The notes beneath the pieces are model-generated. The model was not told the DNA's origin and made no database searches. It saw nothing but the letters and a program-made list of their open reading frames with translations. From contig NZ_CAJHBI010000002.1 of assembly GCF_904846605.1 (NCBI RefSeq), positions 1-64,000 on the forward strand: a DNA stretch of 64,000 nt. Direction: 5' to 3'. Positions 37,603 through 48,698 of this stretch are shown here, piece by piece. The position numbers and the translations under genes are program-made. Each line of letters begins with the position of its first letter. Position 1 is the stretch's first letter. The stretch is from Psychrobacter sp. 72-O-c. GTDB taxonomy: Bacteria; Pseudomonadota; Gammaproteobacteria; Pseudomonadales; Moraxellaceae.

Positions 37603-38610
37603 ATGTCTAACGCTTCTAATCAACAACTCCCTATCACCCAACATGCGGTGCTTATCCGCGAGTTTGGTGAACCTGAAGTCATGAACTATCAAGATGGTGT
37701 GGCCGTCCCTGAACTTGGTGATGGACAAGTACTAGTAAAAGTGGCTTATGCAGGTATCAACCCTGTCGATTATAAAACCCGTCAAGGTAAAGGCTGGGGT
37801 GCTGATAGTATTCGAAAAGACAAATTCGATAATGATCAGCCTGCGATCTTGGGATTTGATGTTTCAGGGGAAGTGGCACACAGTAATAGCGATCAGTTTG
37901 CTGTCGGTGATAAAGTCGCTGCCCTTACCTTCGATGGCGGCTGTTATGCTGAGTATGTGGCGGTAGATGCTAAGCTGCTTGCTAAAGTTCCGGAGTCGGT
38001 AACCTTAGAACAAGCCGGTGCGCTACCTTGCATAGGACAAACGGCGTTACAGTTTATAGCGTTTGCTGATATTAAAAAAGGTCAGCATGTCGTGATGAAC
38101 GCCCCAGCTGGCGGTGTGGGTCATCTATTGATTCAGTTATTAATGGAAAAAATAGTGGAAGATGGCATTAAAGTAACCGTTATCTGCTCACCAGAAAAAT
38201 ATGCCAAGCTTGATAACTTCATAGACAAAAGCCAACTGACGAGCTGGATTGACTATACCAAAGATGAGGCCTTTCCTGACTTGCAAGCCGATGTATTGCT
38301 TGATTTAGTCGGTAATGATGCGGGTGTACGCGCGCTTAGTGTGCTCAGATCTGGTGGACGTGTTAATGTCTTACCAACGATTTGGGTCGATAAGCTTAAA
38401 GAGGCAGGCGATGAGAAAAGCTTAAGCGTTGCTGGTTATGCGGCTCAACGAAATGGTCAAGATATGGCACGTATCTTACAGCAAATCGCTGATGGTAAGC
38501 TGATCTTACATATCCAGCAGACTTATCTGCTTTCTGAAGTTGTTGCCGCCCATTATGAGCTCCAAAAAGGTGATACTTTTGGCAAAATCGTCTTAGAAGC
38601 ATCTGTATAA
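37603..38610 (+). CDS. NADPH:quinone-oxidoreductase-like MDR protein
   Basis: This is a 335-residue zinc-free medium-chain dehydrogenase. The N-terminal GroES-like domain shows VKVAYAGINPVDYKTRQGKGW and GFDVSGEVAHSNSDQF, and the Rossmann domain has VVMNAPAGGVGHLLIQLL near residue 165. Family members reduce quinones or alkenals with NADPH; the exact substrate is not known. A strong hairpin terminator lies at 38769-38803. Confidence 0.85.
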   Translation: MSNASNQQLPITQHAVLIREFGEPEVMNYQDGVAVPELGDGQVLVKVAYAGINPVDYKTRQGKGWGADSIRKDKFDNDQPAILGFDVSGEVAHSNSDQFAVGDKVAALTFDGGCYAEYVAVDAKLLAKVPESVTLEQAGALPCIGQTALQFIAFADIKKGQHVVMNAPAGGVGHLLIQLLMEKIVEDGIKVTVICSPEKYAKLDNFIDKSQLTSWIDYTKDEAFPDLQADVLLDLVGNDAGVRALSVLRSGGRVNVLPTIWVDKLKEAGDEKSLSVAGYAAQRNGQDMARILQQIADGKLILHIQQTYLLSEVVAAHYELQKGDTFGKIVLEASV

Positions 38611-39043
38611 ATAATACTAAAAAAGGGTAGTTGCGATAATTAATTTTAGTATGCCGCTACAGCTGCATGCTTTTACCTTTTGTACTTGGGCGCTGTATCT
38701 GCCTTATCACTTCATCATGCAGCAATGGAAGTAAATAGGTTACTACTGCCATCGAGATAACCTGTCCAAACGCAAGATAGATCTCTCTATTTTGCGTTTT
38801 TTTATGCTTAAATAATATTTTTAGCGACGCGCCCAAAGACAATATTATTATTGAGGGCTGAGTATTGTATAAGAATGCTCATTTTCATTTATTTACAAAC
38901 AACCAACCACGAGCCTGTGGTAGTTGCAGAATTGCTGTGTATTAATTAAGGTATATTTGGTGGGGAACTATTTTACTGACCGAATATATTTACGAATACA
39001 AAATACACCCTGCTGTTTCTATTAACTTATCATAGGATATATT
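38611..39043. other. Intergenic after oxidoreductase, contains terminator
   Basis: The 433 bp contain the terminator at 38769-38803 and AT-rich sequence before the EcsC gene. No reading frame is supported. Confidence 0.5.
38769..38803 (+). terminator. Strong terminator, 159 bp after oxidoreductase gene
   Basis: AACGCAAGATAG pairs with CTATTTTGCGTT (12 bp with one wobble) around a 6-nt loop, followed by five more T (38799-38803). It closes the upstream transcript. Confidence 0.85.
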
Positions 39044-39928
39044 ATGACTGACTCTAACAAAGAAAATAACCTAAACAAAGATAAAAATACTGACGAAAAA
39101 GCGACCGATCACAGTGCTTACGAGGCGCAAGTACGTCAAGAGATAGAAGATTGGAAGCATCCCGAAAAAAGCTTATTAAGTAAGACCTTTGCGACTTTGA
39201 ATACGCCTATTGTTAAGGCTGGAGAGGCACTTATGAATGCGCCGCAGTTTGGTGATGCCCTAAAACAAGCGACAGAGAAAACCATAACAACTTTAAGCGA
39301 CGCAGCAAACTGGACGCTAGATGTTCAAGACACGATTGAAGCATATCAAAATGAGCCGGATGCCGCAGATGCGTCCATAAAAAAGCTCACTGATATTGAG
39401 CGTTTACCAGTGGCTGTGGTTGACAAACAAGTCAAACTATTCAAAAGTAAATACGTGGCGCTGACTAGCGCGCAGGGTGTGGCAACAGGTATGGTTGGCT
39501 GGGCAGGTATTCCTGCTGATGTGGTGGGTCTCGTTACCGCCAACTTACGGGCTATCGGTGAGTATGCTACTTACTATGGTTTCGATATGAGTGACCAGGG
39601 CGAACAGCTATTTGCGATGTCGTTACTAGGAGTGGCTACATCTGCCTCTGCTGAGGAGCGCCAAGCAGCACTTGACGATACATTTAGCATGGCAAAAGAT
39701 CCAGAGACCCTTGCTTTTAATAAAGTTAACGAAGAGGTGGTCTCACGTGTCTTGCGGCAAACGGCGACTAAAGTGGCGACCAATATGGTCAAGACTAAAG
39801 CGGCACAGATGATACCCGCTGTGGGTGCTGTGGTTGCAGGCGGGGTCAATGCCAGCTATACCTCAAGCGTATGTGAGGCAGCATATCAGTGTTACCGTGA
39901 GCGTTTTTTGGATCGCAAAGCAGTCTAA
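39044..39928 (+). CDS. EcsC-family protein
   Basis: The 294-residue protein has a long acidic N-terminal extension (about 25 residues, NKENNLNKDKNTDEKATDH), then an EcsC-type region with VALTSAQGVATGMVGWAGIPADVVGLVTANLRAIGEYATYYGFDMSD and conserved AASAEER and AQMIPAVGAVVAGGVNASYTSSV segments. EcsC domains are found near ABC transporters and in stress proteins, but the function is poorly known. It is not next to an ABC transporter here. Two hydrophobic stretches could associate with membranes. Confidence 0.8.
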   Translation: MTDSNKENNLNKDKNTDEKATDHSAYEAQVRQEIEDWKHPEKSLLSKTFATLNTPIVKAGEALMNAPQFGDALKQATEKTITTLSDAANWTLDVQDTIEAYQNEPDAADASIKKLTDIERLPVAVVDKQVKLFKSKYVALTSAQGVATGMVGWAGIPADVVGLVTANLRAIGEYATYYGFDMSDQGEQLFAMSLLGVATSASAEERQAALDDTFSMAKDPETLAFNKVNEEVVSRVLRQTATKVATNMVKTKAAQMIPAVGAVVAGGVNASYTSSVCEAAYQCYRERFLDRKAV

Positions 39929-39979
39929 GGTAGCAATTATTATTAAAAATTAGTAGGCGCAGTTAAACAAGAAGTATCA

Positions 39980-40597
39980 CTAAATTGGAAGCATGCGCCG
40001 AAACGTTAGGCTAATTCGGCCAGTATCTACCGTTTTAGTCTTAGTGATGGTGTGCTTCCAGAATATTTGCGTATCACCATGCATAACGATAAGCTGACCG
40101 GACTCAAGATGAAGCTCGACTTTATCTTGAGTTTTTTTGTGCTTTAAGACAAAATTTCGCGTGGCGCCAAGTGATAGAGAGGCAATAATTGGCTGATAGC
40201 CTAGCTCTTTTTCATCGTCAGCATGATAGCCCATGCCATCTGTACCAGAGGGATAATAGTTCAGCAAGCAAGAATTAAAATCAGCTGTAATTCCAATAGC
40301 TGCTAGATTTTGCTCGACACATTGTTTCACATGAAACACTGCATTTGACCATTGAATGGCGGAGCGTGAATGACCAGAGTAGTGATAGCTAGCATCGTCT
40401 TCACCCATCCAAACAATCTGACGCGTAGTCACATGAGTCTTACCAAAAATACTTACGATATCGGAATGCCAAGGTAGCTCGGCTAATAATGCCTTATAGA
40501 GAGCGTTAGAGTCATTAATAATAATCCCTAAGTCGTTAACTTTGCCGTCATAGGGCAATAAATTATCAGACGGATTCGGCGCAAATAGGTCGTTCAT
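39980..40597 (-). CDS. alkB: AlkB-like 2OG-Fe(II) dioxygenase
   Basis: AlkB repairs 1-methyladenine and 3-methylcytosine by oxidative demethylation. The 205-residue protein has the Fe ligands H125 and D127 (GMGYHADDEKELG), H182 (FWKHTI), and the 2OG-binding arginines R194 and R200 (TGRISLTFR). The substrate-binding region SLSLGATRNFVLKHK is also present. Start ATG at 40597 follows AAAGG. It may act on nucleic-acid lesions; a paralogue with other substrates cannot be excluded. Confidence 0.87.
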   Translation of the reverse strand: MNDLFAPNPSDNLLPYDGKVNDLGIIINDSNALYKALLAELPWHSDIVSIFGKTHVTTRQIVWMGEDDASYHYSGHSRSAIQWSNAVFHVKQCVEQNLAAIGITADFNSCLLNYYPSGTDGMGYHADDEKELGYQPIIASLSLGATRNFVLKHKKTQDKVELHLESGQLIVMHGDTQIFWKHTITKTKTVDTGRISLTFRRMLPI

Positions 40598-40668
40598 CAG
40601 CTCAAACCTTTCTATTTCTATGTCGTCGTTTTATATCATCGCTTCATGTTAGTTATTGGCATAATTGT

Positions 40669-41553
40669 TCAGGATAAGAAGTCTTCTAAAATCAGGGTAG
40701 CACATTGTTCAGGGGCTTCTATCGGTAGCAAGTGTCCATAATCAGGCAAAGAGACAATACGTTCAGCAGGGACAAATTTTTGCCATTGTTTTCTGACTTT
40801 ATCATTAATAAATAGCGTGGGCTTGCCAGTAATTATAGTATAAGGACAGCGTATTTTTTTCAACGCGGCATCAATATAAGGGGTGCCAAAATAGTTGGCT
40901 AGCTCTTGTTCAGGAGTAAACATCAAGGTATAACTGCCATCTGCTTGCGCTACTAAGCTTTGTTCAGCGAACATTTGCAAATGCTCATCGCTAATACGAC
41001 GATAGGCACGCAGCGCACGCAAATACTCATAGAATGCTTGCACACTTGGCCATGTGGTTTGCTTAGTCAATGTGCTTTTGAAAGGTTCACGAGTCATTTT
41101 GAGGGAGCGTGGCATTAGGTCATACAGTAGCGTTTGCGCTTTGGTGAAAGTCACCGGCTCTATGAGGTATAACTGTGAGAATAGGTCAGGACGCTTGGCT
41201 GCAGCGATGGCGGTGGCAGTCGCTCCTTGTGAATGACCAATGCCAACGATAGGAGCATCTTGAGTCTTTTCTAAAAACTTAATGAGTATATCGGCATCTT
41301 GGGCGCGAGTGAGTCGTTTACTGGTTGGCTTATCGTACCAGTAGCCACGCATGGCCAATGACGAGATATCAAAACCTAAGCTTAATGCCTTTAATAGTGG
41401 CGTATAGGCACCGACTGTGAAACCATTACCGCCATAAAAGTGTGCCGGAACACGTAAGGTCGAATTTGAGCGTGCTACCTCGTTAAGTTCGCCTAGATCG
41501 TAATAACGCGCTTGTTGCGCGTTGATAGCAATACTTTTTGCAAGTTCTTCCAT
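40669..41553 (-). CDS. Alpha/beta hydrolase
   Basis: The 294-residue protein is an alpha/beta hydrolase: oxyanion-region HFYGGNGF, nucleophile elbow GIGHSQGATAT (S108), and a C-terminal His in SLPDYGHLLPIEAPE with a preceding Asp-containing loop (YTIITGKPTLFIND). The catalytic triad appears intact. The substrate is unknown. It lies between the ABC exporter and alkB on the same strand, with short gaps of about 48 bp and 71 bp, so it could share the exporter transcript. Confidence 0.85.
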   Translation of the reverse strand: MEELAKSIAINAQQARYYDLGELNEVARSNSTLRVPAHFYGGNGFTVGAYTPLLKALSLGFDISSLAMRGYWYDKPTSKRLTRAQDADILIKFLEKTQDAPIVGIGHSQGATATAIAAAKRPDLFSQLYLIEPVTFTKAQTLLYDLMPRSLKMTREPFKSTLTKQTTWPSVQAFYEYLRALRAYRRISDEHLQMFAEQSLVAQADGSYTLMFTPEQELANYFGTPYIDAALKKIRCPYTIITGKPTLFINDKVRKQWQKFVPAERIVSLPDYGHLLPIEAPEQCATLILEDFLS

Positions 41554-41601
41554 AATGATGCCACATCCCTGTGTTGTTTAATTCAGCGAAGTTCTGGCCG
41601 T

Positions 41602-43518
41602 TTAGCTGTCTTCCCCTAAGAAGCCGCCACTTTGACGGTGCCATAATCGGGCATAGACACCATTTAATACCAGTAGCTCATTGTGGCTGCCTTGCTCAAT
41701 GATACGTCCTTTATCCATCACTACCAATCTATCAAGTGCTGCAATAGTAGACAGGCGATGCGCGATAGCAATAACGGTTTTGCCGGTCATGATATCGTTT
41801 AAGCTCTCGGTAATGGCAAACTCAATCTCAGAATCAAGGGCACTAGTGGCCTCATCCAACAATAGAATAGGCGCGTTTTTAAGCATGACCCGTGAAATGG
41901 CAATGCGTTGACGTTGACCGCCAGAGAGCTTGACCCCGCGCTCACCAACTTGGGTATCAAGGGCAGTGTTGCCTTTATCGTCATATAATTCTTTGATAAA
42001 GTCCCATGCCTGTGCTTGTTTGGCAGCAAATATAATCTCTTCATCACTAGCATCAGGGCGACCATAGGCAATGTTTTCACGGACAGTGCGATGCAGCAGC
42101 GAGGTATCTTGGGTCACCATACCTATTTGCTGACGTAATGACTCTTGGGTGACCTCGTTAATCGCTTGCCCATCGATATAAATTTTGCCGCTATCCACAT
42201 CAAAAAAGCGCAGTAGCAGATTAACTAAGGTTGATTTACCGGCACCTGAGCGTCCAACTAAGCCTATCTTTTCACCTGCTTTAATGTCTAAATGAAAGTC
42301 ATCTAGCAGTCTTACGCGTGAGGTTTCTAGCGTTGTTGCCGCTGTCTTGACCACATCAACTTTTGCGCCTGTTTGGATCGCAGCCACACCATTCTCACCC
42401 TCGTAGCTGAAGTCCACATGATCGAAGATAATATTACCGTCGGTGACTTTTAGAGCTGGGGCGTTGGGTTTATCCACGATGGTTTGCGGTGCAGATAACG
42501 TACGCATGCCGTCTTGAACCGTACCGATACTCTCGAACAAACTTGCCGTCTGCCACATGATCCAGCGGGTCAGACCATTTAGTCGCAATGCCATCGCTGT
42601 CGCGGCTGCAATCGCACCAACACCGACCGCACCTTGCTGCCATAAATATAAGGCAATGCCAGCCGTGCTGCTAACCAAGATTACACTGATAAGGTGGGTG
42701 GAGACTTCCAAATAACTGACCCAGCGCATTTGTGCATGGACGGTTCCCAGGAACTGCCCCATGGCATTCTTAGCATAACCCAGCTCACGGCGTGAATGAC
42801 TGAACAGCTTGACCGTCATGATATTGGCGTAAGCATCGGTGATACGTCCCGTCATCAAAGCGCGCGCGTCAGCTTGGACAACAGCGGTCTGCTTGAGCTT
42901 GGGGATAAAGTACCACATGGTCAGCCCAACCAGTACAAACCAAACCACAAACGGTATCAATAACAAGCTGTCTAAATTAAACAGAATGACGCTTGTCGTT
43001 ATAAAGTAGACGGTGACATACATAAACATGTCAGTGACTGTCATCACAGTCTCGCGTACTGCCAGTGCCGTTTGCATCACTTTGGCAGAGACCCGACCAG
43101 AAAATTCATCTTGATAAAACTGCATGGATTGACCAAGCATCCGCTGATGAAAACGCCAGCGCATTTGCATAGGGAATACGCCTTGCAAAGTTTGAAAATG
43201 AATCAAGGAAGATAAGGCGATCCAAAACGGACTAATAATTAGCACCGCAAGCATCAGTAGCATCGTATCGCCTTTTTCGGCCCATAGGTTCTGCGGCGTA
43301 TAAGTACCGAGCCAATCGACTAGATTGCCAATCCATGCAAATAGCATGGCTTCATAAATCCCGATACCCGCGGACAAGATCATAAATAGCAACAGCCAGC
43401 CGCGTAAACCTTTAGTACACGCCCACAGAAACTTTATCAGCCCCTCACGAGGCAGAGGAATTGGCGTGTCAGGGAAGGCTGAGAGGCGCGTTTCAAAAAA
43501 GCGAAGTAGAGAATTCAT
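41602..43518 (-). CDS. ABC exporter, fused permease and ATPase (MsbA-like)
   Basis: The 638-residue protein has an N-terminal transmembrane domain of about six helices (residues 35-330) and a C-terminal ATPase. The ATPase shows Walker A GLVGRSGAGKSTLVNLLLRF, signature KLSGGQRQRIAISR, Walker B LLLDEATSALDSE and the H-loop VIAIAHRLSTI. This layout is typical of lipid or drug exporters that work as homodimers. The substrate is unknown. ATG at 43518 was taken; a longer frame from 43596 begins with an odd hydrophobic lead. Confidence 0.9.
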   Translation of the reverse strand: MNSLLRFFETRLSAFPDTPIPLPREGLIKFLWACTKGLRGWLLLFMILSAGIGIYEAMLFAWIGNLVDWLGTYTPQNLWAEKGDTMLLMLAVLIISPFWIALSSLIHFQTLQGVFPMQMRWRFHQRMLGQSMQFYQDEFSGRVSAKVMQTALAVRETVMTVTDMFMYVTVYFITTSVILFNLDSLLLIPFVVWFVLVGLTMWYFIPKLKQTAVVQADARALMTGRITDAYANIMTVKLFSHSRRELGYAKNAMGQFLGTVHAQMRWVSYLEVSTHLISVILVSSTAGIALYLWQQGAVGVGAIAAATAMALRLNGLTRWIMWQTASLFESIGTVQDGMRTLSAPQTIVDKPNAPALKVTDGNIIFDHVDFSYEGENGVAAIQTGAKVDVVKTAATTLETSRVRLLDDFHLDIKAGEKIGLVGRSGAGKSTLVNLLLRFFDVDSGKIYIDGQAINEVTQESLRQQIGMVTQDTSLLHRTVRENIAYGRPDASDEEIIFAAKQAQAWDFIKELYDDKGNTALDTQVGERGVKLSGGQRQRIAISRVMLKNAPILLLDEATSALDSEIEFAITESLNDIMTGKTVIAIAHRLSTIAALDRLVVMDKGRIIEQGSHNELLVLNGVYARLWHRQSGGFLGEDS

Positions 43519-43808
43519 AGGCAATAGCAATACGCCAAGATAAACGTTATCTTGCGCTGTGACTTGTATTAGTAGGATAGCCCCGTATTTTACCAAAAAT
43601 TCGCAATCTCACCTGCATGGTAATTGTAATTTGAACGCAGCAGACACTATCTAATGCGTGATTTTATGAACAATGACAAATAGATTGCTGTAAAAGAAAT
43701 ACTTTGTTACCTTCTATGCTTTTGTTTTGATTGAGCAGGGCTGATTTATAAGTGCTGAATCAAATAATTACCAATGGGCAGTATGGTTATTGAATAAGGT
43801 AGAGACTG

Positions 43809-44723
43809 ATGATGTATTTAACGATTGCGGTACTGTGTAGTGTCGCCGTCTCTGTGCTACTAAAAATATTACGACAACAGAAGATAGATATTCGCCAAAC
43901 CATCGTCGCTGGTTATCCAGTTGCTTTTCTACTTACTTGGCTATTGCTCAAGCCCGACATCAGCGGTATGGATAAACTTGGCGATGCATGGGGCATTATC
44001 ATTGCGCTTGGGGTTCTTTTGCCAGCGGTATTCGTTATTCTTGGTCGAGCGATTGCAGCGGTCGGCATGGTTGCCACTGATGCTGCCCAACGCTTATCTT
44101 TGATTATTCCTATTATTGCTGCGTTTATCCTATTTGGTGAAGTATTAACGGGCACGCGAATTTTTGGCTTAGTATTAGGGTTTTTAGCTCTCGGTGCTCT
44201 AGTCTATCGTCCGCAGCAAGCTATTATTGTTAATGATAATACCAATAAATCTACTAATAATAATAGTACGAATGCTTCTACCGATAAAGCTGTTAATAAA
44301 CAGGCGTTACGCACGCCGTTATGGCTATTTGGCGTGTGGGCAGGCTACGGTATTATTGATATTCTATTTAAACAGGTTGCCAAACAAGGCGCGGCATTTC
44401 CGCTGACGCTATTTATCAGCTTTGGGCTTGCCGGCTTACTGCTGTTTATCTATTTGCTTATCACTCGTGTACGCTGGCAAGGTCGAGCGTTAGCTGCTGG
44501 ATTACTGCTTGGTGTGTTAAATATGGGTAATATTTATGCTTATATTCGCGCTCATCAATTACTCTCAGACTCACCCAGTATCGTCTTTACTGGAATGAAC
44601 GTCGGTGTTATCGCTGTGGCTACCCTCATTGGCGTCGGCGTGTTTAAAGAATCGCTTAATCGTATCAATATGGTAGGATTATTATTAGCGGTAAGCTGTG
44701 TTGCGGTGCTGTTTTTAGCGTGA
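43809..44723 (+). CDS. EamA/DMT-family transporter
   Basis: The second drug/metabolite transporter of the window has 304 residues and about ten hydrophobic helices in two halves. The halves are joined by a polar Asn/Thr/Ser-rich linker near residues 142-165. Conserved DMT pieces include the C-terminal GMNVGVIAVATLIGVGVFKESLNRINMVGLLLAVSCVAVLFL. The substrate is unknown. It is divergent from the ABC exporter and upstream of the aldolase gene. Confidence 0.83.
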   Translation: MMYLTIAVLCSVAVSVLLKILRQQKIDIRQTIVAGYPVAFLLTWLLLKPDISGMDKLGDAWGIIIALGVLLPAVFVILGRAIAAVGMVATDAAQRLSLIIPIIAAFILFGEVLTGTRIFGLVLGFLALGALVYRPQQAIIVNDNTNKSTNNNSTNASTDKAVNKQALRTPLWLFGVWAGYGIIDILFKQVAKQGAAFPLTLFISFGLAGLLLFIYLLITRVRWQGRALAAGLLLGVLNMGNIYAYIRAHQLLSDSPSIVFTGMNVGVIAVATLIGVGVFKESLNRINMVGLLLAVSCVAVLFLA

Positions 44724-44951
44724 AAGTTTTTACGTAATAGTTTCAGAATAACGATTTTGGCATAATGATATTTTGGCATGACAACAAGTTTTTATAATTC
44801 TTTAACTTATCCTATATAGGCACACAGGGCGTCCTATGGTAAGGTTATATACAAACGGTCAGACTTATATAATCAGGCTTGCATAAACTGACAGTTGGCC
44901 GTTTACCTTTGTGACACTTGGCCTTAATTAATAAAATAGGATGCTCATTCA

Positions 44952-45842
44952 ATGGAATATCAACAGCAATTACAACGTATAAAAAATGGTTCAGGATTTA
45001 TCGCCGCGCTTGATCAAAGTGGTGGCAGCACGCCCAAAGCGTTAGAAAATTATGGTGTTACTGGCGATGACTATGATAATGACGAGGCCATGTTTGACCT
45101 TGTGCACGAAATGCGTGCCCGTATCATGTCTTGTGACTGCTTTGACGATAAACGTGTCCTTGGTGCGATTTTGTTTGAAGACACTATGGAGCGCAAGGTT
45201 AATGGCAAGCCGACCGCCAATTACCTATGGGAAGACAAAAATATCGTGCCTTTTTTAAAGGTGGATAAAGGCTTAGCAGAACAAATGAGCGGCGTGCAAG
45301 TGATGCGCCCCATGCCCAATCTAGACTTATTATTAGACAAAGCTAAGAACTATCCGGTATTTGGTACTAAGATGCGCTCAGTCATTTACGAGCCGAATGT
45401 TGATGGTATTGAGCTAGTCGTACAGCAGCAATTTGACGTTGCTAAGCAAATTATCTCAAAGGGTCTGATGCCAATCGTCGAGCCAGAAGTGAATATCGAT
45501 AGTGCTAAGAAACATGATTGTGAGCTTCTTCTAAAAACCAATATCTTACATAACCTTGAGCGCTTGGCTGATGATAAACAAGTAATGCTTAAGCTAACTT
45601 TGCCAGAAGAAGCTGGGTTCTATCAAGAGCTAATTGACCATCCAAAAGTATTGAAAGTAGTCGCCTTATCTGGTGGCTATAGCCGTAGTGATGCTTGTGC
45701 TAAGCTCAAGCAAAACCCAGGTATGATTGCCAGCTTCTCACGTGCCTTTACTGAAGGCTTAAGTAAACAGCAAAGTGATAAAGAGTTTGCCGATACTATT
45801 AATACTTCTATTGATGAGATTTATCAGGCGTCGAAGGTATAG
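44952..45842 (+). CDS. fda: Class I fructose-bisphosphate aldolase (staphylococcal type)
   Basis: The enzyme cleaves or makes fructose-1,6-bisphosphate through a Schiff base. The 296-residue protein begins with QRIKNGSGFIAALDQSGGST, and shows FLKVDKGLAEQ, GTKMRSVIYE, MPIVEPEVNID and MLKLTLPEEAG, with VLKVVALSGGYSRSDA at the C-terminus. Its length and motifs match the compact class I aldolase known from staphylococci rather than the class II enzyme usual in enterobacteria. It is a single gene followed by a terminator. Confidence 0.88.
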   Translation: MEYQQQLQRIKNGSGFIAALDQSGGSTPKALENYGVTGDDYDNDEAMFDLVHEMRARIMSCDCFDDKRVLGAILFEDTMERKVNGKPTANYLWEDKNIVPFLKVDKGLAEQMSGVQVMRPMPNLDLLLDKAKNYPVFGTKMRSVIYEPNVDGIELVVQQQFDVAKQIISKGLMPIVEPEVNIDSAKKHDCELLLKTNILHNLERLADDKQVMLKLTLPEEAGFYQELIDHPKVLKVVALSGGYSRSDACAKLKQNPGMIASFSRAFTEGLSKQQSDKEFADTINTSIDEIYQASKV

Positions 45843-45880
45843 ACTTAAAAAAATTAAGTTGAAAATTAGCTTTTGAGCAT

Positions 45881-45917
45881 AAAAAATCCCCACTACTTAG
45901 GTAGCGGGGATTTTTTG
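45881..45917. terminator. Bidirectional terminator between fda and thiC
   Basis: ATCCCCACTAC pairs with GTAGCGGGGAT (one A-C mismatch) around TTAG, with A and T runs on both sides. It sits between convergent fda and thiC and can serve both. Confidence 0.9.
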
Positions 45918-45951
45918 TGTGTAAAGATAGTAGTGACCTAACTAACTCAAC

Positions 45952-48012
<2,061 letters not shown>

Positions 48013-48255
48013 TTATGCATGCAAGTTGAATCCAATCGTCCGTCTAAATTAATCGCACTAACAAACATGATGCTAATGGATAGGACTAACTGGAGTGTTG
48101 GGTGCCACTTATTATTAACCGCCATACTCTTTATTAACTAGCTCATTAACCAGCGAATTACTAACCGGCGAACTGTAGCTATTAAAACAGAGCTAAAGAG
48201 TAGTTCTAATAATAAGGCATTTCTGCGCGCCCGTTGCAAGACAATAACATCAGCT

Positions 48256-48365
48256 CAGACTTCCCTGCGTCGGTACTAACCGCATCAGGTTCGGCGGGTG
48301 GTTTCTCAGCGAATATATAGTGACTGCTTATAAATCAGTCATTAATACATCGCACCCCGAGTCTG
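48256..48365 (-). promoter_or_regulatory. TPP (THI-element) riboswitch of thiC
   Basis: On the minus strand the outer stem P1 pairs CAGACT (48360-48365) with AGTCTG (48256-48261). The conserved core strings are present: CTCGGGGTG near the 5' side, CTGAGAAA near 48305, ACCTGAT with GCGGTTAGTACC, and GACGCAGGGAAG at the 3' side. These are the standard TPP riboswitch elements. The remaining 47947-48255 and 48366-48562 are non-coding leader and spacer. Confidence 0.93.
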
Positions 48366-48562
48366 TCAGTGTTGTAAATCAACTTCATACTAGCAAACTT
48401 CCGACCTGACTGCTAATGATATTCGGCCATATTTATAATCATTTGAAATCTACAGATTTATTAATATTGTTTAGCTAAATTATTCAATGGTATTCGATTT
48501 TAGATCGGCTAATCAAGGTTAGTTTACTAACATGAAGATGCTTTCGCCCTTACTACTGCTTT

Positions 48563-48610
48563 TATTACTGTTGTTATTAATATTACTGTTGTTATTAATA
48601 TTACTATTGT
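48563..48610. repeat. 18-bp direct repeat upstream of pstS
   Basis: Two full copies of an 18-bp unit beginning TATTACTGTTGTTATTAA, plus a partial third, fill 48563-48610 and run into the Pho box. A leucine-rich open frame here is a by-product of this repeat. Confidence 0.85.
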
Positions 48611-48628
48611 CATCAAACTGTCATCAAA
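48607..48628 (+). promoter_or_regulatory. Pho box (PhoB site) of the pst operon
   Basis: TTGTCAT-CAAA-CTGTCAT-CAAA fills 48607-48628: two 7-bp half sites with a 4-bp spacer, very close to the E. coli Pho box consensus CTGTCATAAAACTGTCA. It lies 70 bp before the pstS ATG, with possible -10 TACAAC at 48640-48645. It predicts activation by PhoB during phosphate starvation. Confidence 0.88.
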
Positions 48629-48698
48629 GCTTGGCACACTACAACGCATGTCACGGACCAGAATTTTTCGTACCGTTGTTAAACTTTAGGAGTCTTAC

